DNA of 35,867 nucleotides from NCBI GenBank assembly GCA_964450755.1, contig CAYVDJ010000114.1, forward strand, positions 1 to 35,867, given 5' to 3'. A model generated the notes under the pieces. The model saw only the letters and a program-made list of their open reading frames with translations. It ran no database searches and was not told where the DNA came from. A program made the translations under genes and the position numbers. This document shows positions 31,392 to 35,867 of the stretch, one piece after another (the stretch's first letter is position 1; each line of letters begins with the position of its first letter). This DNA is from JAADDG01 sp964450755 (GTDB taxonomy: Bacteria; Campylobacterota; Campylobacteria; Campylobacterales; JAADDG01).

Positions 31392-32225
31392 TTAGAAAAT
31401 GATGGTTTTGTTGGCATAGACAAATATTCTGTCTTCAAACACAAGATCAAGTGCGGTTGAGAGAACGACTTTTTCGACATTCCGCCCCGCTTTTTGCATA
31501 TCCTTCCATGTATATTCATGATTTACATGTATGACATCCTGCATGATGATAGGACCCTCGTCAAGATTGTTATTGACAAAATGCGCTGTTGCCCCTATGA
31601 TCTTGACACCTCTCTCATACGCCTGTTTGTAGGGGTTTGCTCCTATAAATGCCGGTAAAAAGGAGTGATGGATATTGATAATCTTCTCTTCATAATGTTT
31701 GACAAATTCACTTGAGAGGATTCTCATATATTTTGCCAAAACGATAAAATCAAGATCATAATCTTTTAATATATTCAAAATCTTCTCTTCATGCTCTCTT
31801 CTGCCAAGACCTTCATGAGAGATATAAAAATATGGTATTTTGAATTTTTCACTGAGATTTTTCAGATTGTCGTAATTTGAAATTACCGCTAAAATCTCCG
31901 CATTGATCTCCTTGCTACAATGTTTTAAAAGTATCTCTCCTAAACAGTGAGACTCTTTTGTTGCCATCAAAACGATCTTTTTCTTTCTCTTTTTTGTCAA
32001 AAAAATATTTGCATCTTTTGGAAGCTCTTTTTTCAAAGCCTCTTTGATCTTCTCTGTGATAACTTCTCCGCTCAAAAGCGCTCTTAGAAAAAACTTTTTA
32101 TTCTCATTATCCACAAATTCGCTGTTTTTTTCGATATTCAGCCCGTTTTCATAAACAATTTTGGATATTTTATAGATAAGCCCCGCCTCATCGGAGCAAT
32201 CAATCTTTAGAATATACCTGTTCAT
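31392..32225 (-). CDS. purU: Formyltetrahydrofolate deformylase
   Basis: This 277-residue enzyme hydrolyses 10-formyltetrahydrofolate to formate and tetrahydrofolate, balancing one-carbon pools. An N-terminal ACT domain (residues 1-80, RYILKIDCSDEAGLIYKIS) is followed by a formyltransferase-type domain. Catalytic motifs are seen in NIHHSFLPAFIGANPYKQA (Asn-His pair) and GATAHFVNNNLDEGPII (His and Asp). I place the start at ATG 32225; an in-frame TTG lies one codon earlier. It overlaps the cca gene by 26 bases. Confidence 0.93.
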   Translation of the reverse strand: MNRYILKIDCSDEAGLIYKISKIVYENGLNIEKNSEFVDNENKKFFLRALLSGEVITEKIKEALKKELPKDANIFLTKKRKKKIVLMATKESHCLGEILLKHCSKEINAEILAVISNYDNLKNLSEKFKIPYFYISHEGLGRREHEEKILNILKDYDLDFIVLAKYMRILSSEFVKHYEEKIINIHHSFLPAFIGANPYKQAYERGVKIIGATAHFVNNNLDEGPIIMQDVIHVNHEYTWKDMQKAGRNVEKVVLSTALDLVFEDRIFVYANKTIIF

Positions 32226-33345
32226 CAATCATCCTCTCTATCATCATTTTTTTTCTTCGCTCGATCTCCATTCCAAGCTCTTTCCCGCTAAATCCCTCTT
32301 TCATCAAATCAACGGCTTTTATGCCTCCGTCAAATTTTTTATCATAAATTCCAAGTTCTTTTGCCCTTTTTTTCACATCATCGGTATAATTTCCAAGCCA
32401 CTCTTTTATAGGATATCTCAAAGAGAGCATCAATAAAAACCTCTCATCCGCAACCTTTGGAATATCAACCTGCTTTTCAAGCATTTTTATATAAATCAGA
32501 GGAGAATTTAAAATTCTTGCAATTTTATCAAATTTTATAGAGAGATTTTTAGACAGAATATACAAAAAACAGTATCTGTAATACTCTTTTTCAAATTTAT
32601 CTCTGTTTTTTTGAAGCTCAAACGCTGTTTTGAAAAAGATCTCTTTTGAGAGTTCAATGTCAAAAAGCTTTTTCAACACTCCAAGAGCGCTTAGATAATA
32701 AAGCCCAAAATGAAGCCACGAAGAGAGAAACATCTTTTCAAATTCCCAAAAAACACGCTCTTTGCTCAAATCGTCCAATTCAATTTCTCTCATCACCTCA
32801 CAGGAGTATTTATCTATCCTGAATCCAAGTCTTGAGCTAAACTGCACAGCTCTTAAAACTCTCAGACTGTCCTCTTTAAATCTCTCCTCATCAATGATTC
32901 TTATCTTTTTTTGTTCTATATCTTTCAAACCGCCCCACAGATCAAGAAGCTCTTTTGTAAAAAGATTTATCATCAAAGCATTCATCGTAAAATCTCTTCT
33001 TTTTGATGCCTCTTTTTCATCTTTGCACAAAGTTACCTCAAATCCCCGATGACCGACTGAAACTTTTCTCTCTCTTCTTGCAAGAGCAAGATCAAAAACA
33101 TCATATTTGTAAACAAAAAAACTTTTGCCGACCCCTTTTGCTCCGAGTTTTTTCATCAGGCTGTCAAAGAGTTTGGGTTCTATATCAAAGATCTCTATAT
33201 CAAAATCTTTAACATCCATTCCCATAACAAGATCCCTCACACATCCGCCCACAAGATAGACTCTTTTTGTATAGGGAGATAAAAACTCTTTGATAATTTG
33301 AAGTTTTTTGAGATAGGAGGGAGGTATTTTTTCTAAAAGATCCAT
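32200..33345 (-). CDS. cca: CCA tRNA nucleotidyltransferase / poly(A) polymerase family
   Basis: This 381-residue class II nucleotidyltransferase adds or repairs the 3' CCA of tRNAs. The head has YLVGGCVRDLVMGMDVKDFDIEIF (near residue 30-53, with the DxD metal site) and RRDFTMNALMIN near 116. An RNA-binding motif lies in FKEDSLRVLRAVQFSSRLGF near 156-175. The tail lacks an HD phosphohydrolase signature. All four tRNA genes in this window already encode CCA, so a repair role fits. The start abuts the ciaD stop. In C. jejuni the corresponding gene sits between ciaD and purU (recalled). Confidence 0.9.
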   Translation of the reverse strand: MDLLEKIPPSYLKKLQIIKEFLSPYTKRVYLVGGCVRDLVMGMDVKDFDIEIFDIEPKLFDSLMKKLGAKGVGKSFFVYKYDVFDLALARRERKVSVGHRGFEVTLCKDEKEASKRRDFTMNALMINLFTKELLDLWGGLKDIEQKKIRIIDEERFKEDSLRVLRAVQFSSRLGFRIDKYSCEVMREIELDDLSKERVFWEFEKMFLSSWLHFGLYYLSALGVLKKLFDIELSKEIFFKTAFELQKNRDKFEKEYYRYCFLYILSKNLSIKFDKIARILNSPLIYIKMLEKQVDIPKVADERFLLMLSLRYPIKEWLGNYTDDVKKRAKELGIYDKKFDGGIKAVDLMKEGFSGKELGMEIERRKKMMIERMIDEQVYSKD

Positions 33346-33669
33346 TTATGGCTTTTGATCTATTTTTTGGAGTCTTTCATCTATGGCTGCTAAAAGGTAT
33401 TCTAAAAAATTGAGAGTCAGATCCATCTTTGTTTCAAGATTTTGATTGTTGGGAGCCTGGAAACCTTCAAAAAGAACCAAAATTCTCTCTCTTAGACTGT
33501 TTAAAAATTCCTCTTCGTCACTATTGCCGACAAAAACACTCTGTTTGGGTATGGGGATGACCTCTTTTTCTTCAAAAGAGTTCTCTTTCTCTCTTTTGAT
33601 ATCGATTTTTGATTCATCTTTGTTCTCTATTTCCGACAGAGTAGATAATATAATGTTTTTTAGATCCAT
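33346..33669 (-). CDS. ciaD: CiaD-like protein
   Basis: This 107-residue acidic cytoplasmic-type protein has the core EEFLNSLRERILVLFEGFQ (about residues 52-70) followed by a C-terminal helix, NFLEYLLAAIDERLQKI. That core is the signature I associate with the CiaD family of Campylobacterota. C. jejuni CiaD is a secreted invasion effector, but in environmental relatives the same protein must have another, probably ancestral, role. The neighbours (TPR protein, cca, purU) match the C. jejuni order as I remember it, which supports orthology. It overlaps the TPR gene by 10 bases and abuts cca. Confidence 0.75.
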   Translation of the reverse strand: MDLKNIILSTLSEIENKDESKIDIKREKENSFEEKEVIPIPKQSVFVGNSDEEEFLNSLRERILVLFEGFQAPNNQNLETKMDLTLNFLEYLLAAIDERLQKIDQKP

Positions 33670-33908
33670 AATTTAGCAAGCCACCTTTCAAATTCCAAAA
33701 ACTCCACTTCACTGTCCATTTTTATAAAAAACTCTTTCATCTCTTCATTGACTCCGGGAAAATTTTTACGAATTCCCGAAAGCCTTTTGATAGCTATTTT
33801 TGCTTCCTGATTATTGGGATCCTGACTCAATATCTCTTTATATATCTCAAGAGCATCCTCTTTCAAACCCTGAAGCTCATAAATGGAAGCAAGAGTTAGT
33901 GTTTTCAC
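33660..33908 (-). CDS. Small TPR-containing protein
   Basis: This 82-residue protein starts at GTG 33908. Residues 1-45 form one TPR hairpin pair (TLASIYELQGLKEDALEIYKEILSQDPNNQEAKIAIKRL). The rest is an acidic helix (NEEMKEFFIKMDSEVEFLEFERWLAKLWI) that may bind a partner. It overlaps the CiaD-like gene by 10 bases, so an interaction between the two products is plausible. No enzymatic feature is present. Confidence 0.78.
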   Translation of the reverse strand: MKTLTLASIYELQGLKEDALEIYKEILSQDPNNQEAKIAIKRLSGIRKNFPGVNEEMKEFFIKMDSEVEFLEFERWLAKLWI

Positions 33909-33920
33909 TTTATAATCTTT

Positions 33921-34994
33921 TTATTCGTCCATTGAAACATATTCTGCTATGATAGAACCCATCTCACCGGTAGAACAGATCTCTTTTGCCCCGAATGATG
34001 AGAGATCTTTGGTTCTAAAGCCCTCTTTTAAAGCCCTTTTTATGGCATTGTCTATCCTGTTAGCCGCTTTTACCTCTCCCAAAGAGTATTTAAGCATCAT
34101 CGCCGCACTTGCTATTGCGGCTATCGGATTTGCTATACCCTGATTTGCGATATCCGGCGCTGATCCGTGAATAGGCTCGTAAAGTCCCACTTTGCCGCCT
34201 ATCGAAGCCGAAGGCAAAAGCCCGATGGAACCGCTTATCATACTTGCTTCATCGCTCAAAATATCACCGAAAATATTTCCGGTCAGGATAACATCAAACT
34301 GTCTTGGATTTCTGATAAGCTGCATAGCGGCATTATCAACATACATATGAGAAAGACTGATCTCTGGATAGTTTTTTGCAACACTCTCTACAACCTCTCT
34401 CCAAAGTTGGCTCACTTCCAAAACATTGGCTTTATCCACCGAACAGACCTGTTTGTTCCGTTTCATGGCGATCTCAAAAGCCACTTTTGCGATCCTCTCA
34501 ATTTCATCTGCCGTATAAACCATCGTATTGTAGGCTCTATCTTTTTGCAACTCTCTTGGCTGACCAAAATAGATACCTCCGGTCAGTTCTCTGACAACCG
34601 TCAAATCAACATTTTTTACAACTTCCTCTTTTAAAGCACTTGCCATTGTCAGCTCGTCATATATAACGACAGGGCGGATATTTGCAAATACTCCCAAAGC
34701 CTCTCTCAGTTTCAAAAGACCGGTTTCCGGCCTTTTGTCTCTTGGCAGATTATCCCATTTCTCACCACCGATAGAGCCAAAAAGTACCGCATCGGAGTTT
34801 AAACATCCTTCAATCGTCTCTTTGGGAAGAGGATCTCCTGTGATATCGATAGCAGATCCTCCCATCAGATACTCTTCATAATGAAGTTCAAAATCCTTTT
34901 TTACGGAAACCGAATCTAAAACTTTGATCGTTTCGTCAATTATCTCAGGTCCTATACCGTCGCCTTTTATAACGGCAATCTTGTAATGCTTCAT
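33921..34994 (-). CDS. leuB: 3-isopropylmalate dehydrogenase
   Basis: This 357-residue NAD-dependent enzyme oxidises 3-isopropylmalate in leucine synthesis. Signatures are GDGIGPEII near 11, LREALGVFANIRPV near 97-110, VVRELTGGIYFGQPR near 133-147, the catalytic Lys/Asp in VDKANVLEVSQLWR, and the metal/NAD site GNIFGDILSDEASMISGSIGLLPSAS, ending HGSAPDIAN. It starts at ATG 34994 directly after leuD (no gap) with GGGGAGAG upstream. Confidence 0.97.
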   Translation of the reverse strand: MKHYKIAVIKGDGIGPEIIDETIKVLDSVSVKKDFELHYEEYLMGGSAIDITGDPLPKETIEGCLNSDAVLFGSIGGEKWDNLPRDKRPETGLLKLREALGVFANIRPVVIYDELTMASALKEEVVKNVDLTVVRELTGGIYFGQPRELQKDRAYNTMVYTADEIERIAKVAFEIAMKRNKQVCSVDKANVLEVSQLWREVVESVAKNYPEISLSHMYVDNAAMQLIRNPRQFDVILTGNIFGDILSDEASMISGSIGLLPSASIGGKVGLYEPIHGSAPDIANQGIANPIAAIASAAMMLKYSLGEVKAANRIDNAIKRALKEGFRTKDLSSFGAKEICSTGEMGSIIAEYVSMDE

Positions 34995-35501
34995 CTAAAT
35001 CTCTCCCCTTTGCAAAAGTTCCTCTTTGGCATAGTTTATAAGCCCTCCGCAGCTTATAAGCTCTTGCATAAAAGGAGGAATCGGAGTAAATTTGAAAGTT
35101 TTGTGTTTGTCAAGATCGACAATATCACCTTTGTCCATATCGATCTTTATAAGATTGCCCTCTTCTATCTCTCTGCTCTCTTTTAGCTCAAATATGGGAA
35201 GTCCCATATTGAAGGCATTTCGATAAAAAATCCTTGCAAAGCTTTTGGCCACAACCGCAGAAACCCCCGCCGCTTTCAAAGCGATAGGCGCATGTTCCCT
35301 GCTGCTTCCGCAACCGAAATTCTCACCGGCTACGATAACATCTCCGGGGTTGAATTTTTTTATAAAATCGGGATCGGCATCCTCCATCACATGTTTTGCA
35401 AGTTCATGGGGATCGGAAGTATTTAGATACCTTGCCGCAATAATCAAATCGGTATCGATATTATCCCCAAATTTCCAAACTTTTCCGGTTATCATATTCA
35501 T
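34995..35501 (-). CDS. leuD: 3-isopropylmalate dehydratase small subunit
   Basis: This 168-residue subunit pairs with LeuC (not in the window) to isomerise 2- to 3-isopropylmalate. Family motifs are GKVWKFGDNIDTDLII near residue 5-20, the GENFGCGSSREHAP loop near 58-71 and YRNAFNMGLP near 92-101. ATG 35501 has AAGGA five bases upstream; a TTG one codon earlier and an ATG two codons later are less likely. It is the short archaeal-type LeuD form common in this phylum. The upstream flank holds an inserted repeat element instead of leuC. Confidence 0.95.
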   Translation of the reverse strand: MNMITGKVWKFGDNIDTDLIIAARYLNTSDPHELAKHVMEDADPDFIKKFNPGDVIVAGENFGCGSSREHAPIALKAAGVSAVVAKSFARIFYRNAFNMGLPIFELKESREIEEGNLIKIDMDKGDIVDLDKHKTFKFTPIPPFMQELISCGGLINYAKEELLQRGEI

Positions 35502-35867
35502 CAATTTCCTTCATGATGTTTTTTAAAGGGCAGCTCTAAAAACCTATACAGTTCATAGCTTTGTCAGTTTGTTCATAGGCAAGGCGCAACGACGAAGGCG
35601 ATGCCATAGCATCGTTGAGGAGTTGCAACAAAGCATATGGGCAAACTGGCAAAGCCCGAAGGGAAGGCAAATAAGGCACAATCTTTTGCAAGATAAATTT
35701 TTGAATTACCTTTGGGTAGTCCTGCGAATTTCTCTTGCGAAATCTTATGCCTTTTTTGCCTTCTATGGACTATATAAGTTTTTAGAGATGCCCTAAAGTT
35801 AGTGTAGCTAAAATTAAGTTTAATAATTATTAAATTCACAAGGAGTTCCAATCAAAAGTCTTCAATC
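35502..35867. other. Non-coding right end of the window
   Basis: These bases hold the inverted-repeat element 35528-35793 and about 70 AT-rich bases after it. AAGGAG at about 35841-35846 resembles a ribosome-binding site, but no start codon follows before the window ends. On the minus strand a short frame ending TTG TGA near 35840 could be the tail of a gene outside the window; this cannot be decided. Confidence 0.5.
35528..35793. mobile_element. MITE-like element with terminal inverted repeats and TAAA target duplication
   Basis: The ends GGGCAGCTCTAAAAAC (35528-35543) and GTTTTTAGAGATGCCC (35778-35793) are inverted repeats with one mismatch, flanked on both sides by TAAA (35524-35527 and 35794-35797). 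The 266-bp interior has higher G+C than its surroundings and includes a hairpin GCGATGC-CATA-GCATCG near 35598-35614. Both strands carry open frames, but neither looks like a protein. It is probably a non-autonomous transposable element mobilised by a transposase elsewhere. It lies immediately upstream of leuD, between it and any upstream leu gene. Confidence 0.7.

Noticed and set aside
35569..35851. Open frames on both strands inside the right-end repeat (75 and 92 codons)
   Set aside because: They translate the inverted-repeat element itself, have odd composition and poor starts, and resemble spurious proteins annotated in such repeats.
1..35867. CRISPR arrays, rRNA genes, prophage genes
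   Set aside because: No regularly spaced direct repeats, no rRNA-like sequence and no phage structural or integrase genes were found on reading through both strands.

Overview
The window reads as chromosomal DNA of a free-living member of the Campylobacterota (Epsilonproteobacteria), of the Sulfurimonas/Sulfurovum type. The evidence is a strongly AT-rich base composition, tightly overlapping operons, frequent TTG starts, promoters with a clear TATAAT box, and a TPR protein-ciaD-cca-purU gene order that I recall from Campylobacter jejuni. The genus cannot be fixed from sequence reading alone.

Layout. 1-193: 5' part of a TerB-like gene. 194-600: non-coding, with a strikingly GC-rich set of nested hairpins. 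601-13861 (minus strand): a 14-gene, almost gap-free operon for an MSHA-type pilus or type II-like secretion machine. Its transcription order is an MshQ-like adhesin, four prepilin-like proteins, then MshI, J, K, L, M, N, an extra small exported protein, MshE and MshG. 13958-15030 (plus): a small membrane protein coupled to rsmE. 15061-17718 (minus): an orphan CbiM-like metal permease, a 59-residue small protein and ilvD. 17830-18214 (plus): four tRNA genes (Gly, Leu, Cys, Ser).

18235-20608: a divergent pair made of a HipA-like kinase (minus) and an AbiEi-like antitoxin/regulator candidate (plus). Their shared promoter region is almost mirror-symmetric and carries two 24-bp palindromes, one next to each gene start. 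20805-23891 (plus): DEAD-box RNA helicase, GNAT acetyltransferase and polyphosphate kinase 2. 24158-28296 (plus): a four-gene surface-glycan operon (WlbA-like oxidoreductase, NodB-like deacetylase, WbpI-like epimerase, GT4 glycosyltransferase). 28337-29061 (minus): crcB and DUF190. 29160-30905 (plus): an exported beta-helix protein. 30906-35501 (minus): leuD-leuB-TPR-ciaD-cca-purU-trmL, a continuous operon. 35528-35793: a MITE-like element with terminal inverted repeats and a TAAA target duplication.

How the parts work together. The pilus operon holds the motor (MshE, MshG), secretin and periplasmic scaffold, pseudopilins and a candidate tip adhesin, but no obvious major pilin and no prepilin peptidase. 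MshE has two near-perfect cyclic-di-GMP-binding MshEN motifs, so the machine is probably switched by c-di-GMP. The HipA/AbiEi-like pair is the best candidate for an undescribed system: a kinase toxin normally paired with HipB appears to be paired with a different antitoxin family, under symmetric divergent control. The rest is housekeeping (leucine and branched-chain synthesis, tRNA processing and modification, folate one-carbon metabolism) with some accessory surface-glycan genes.
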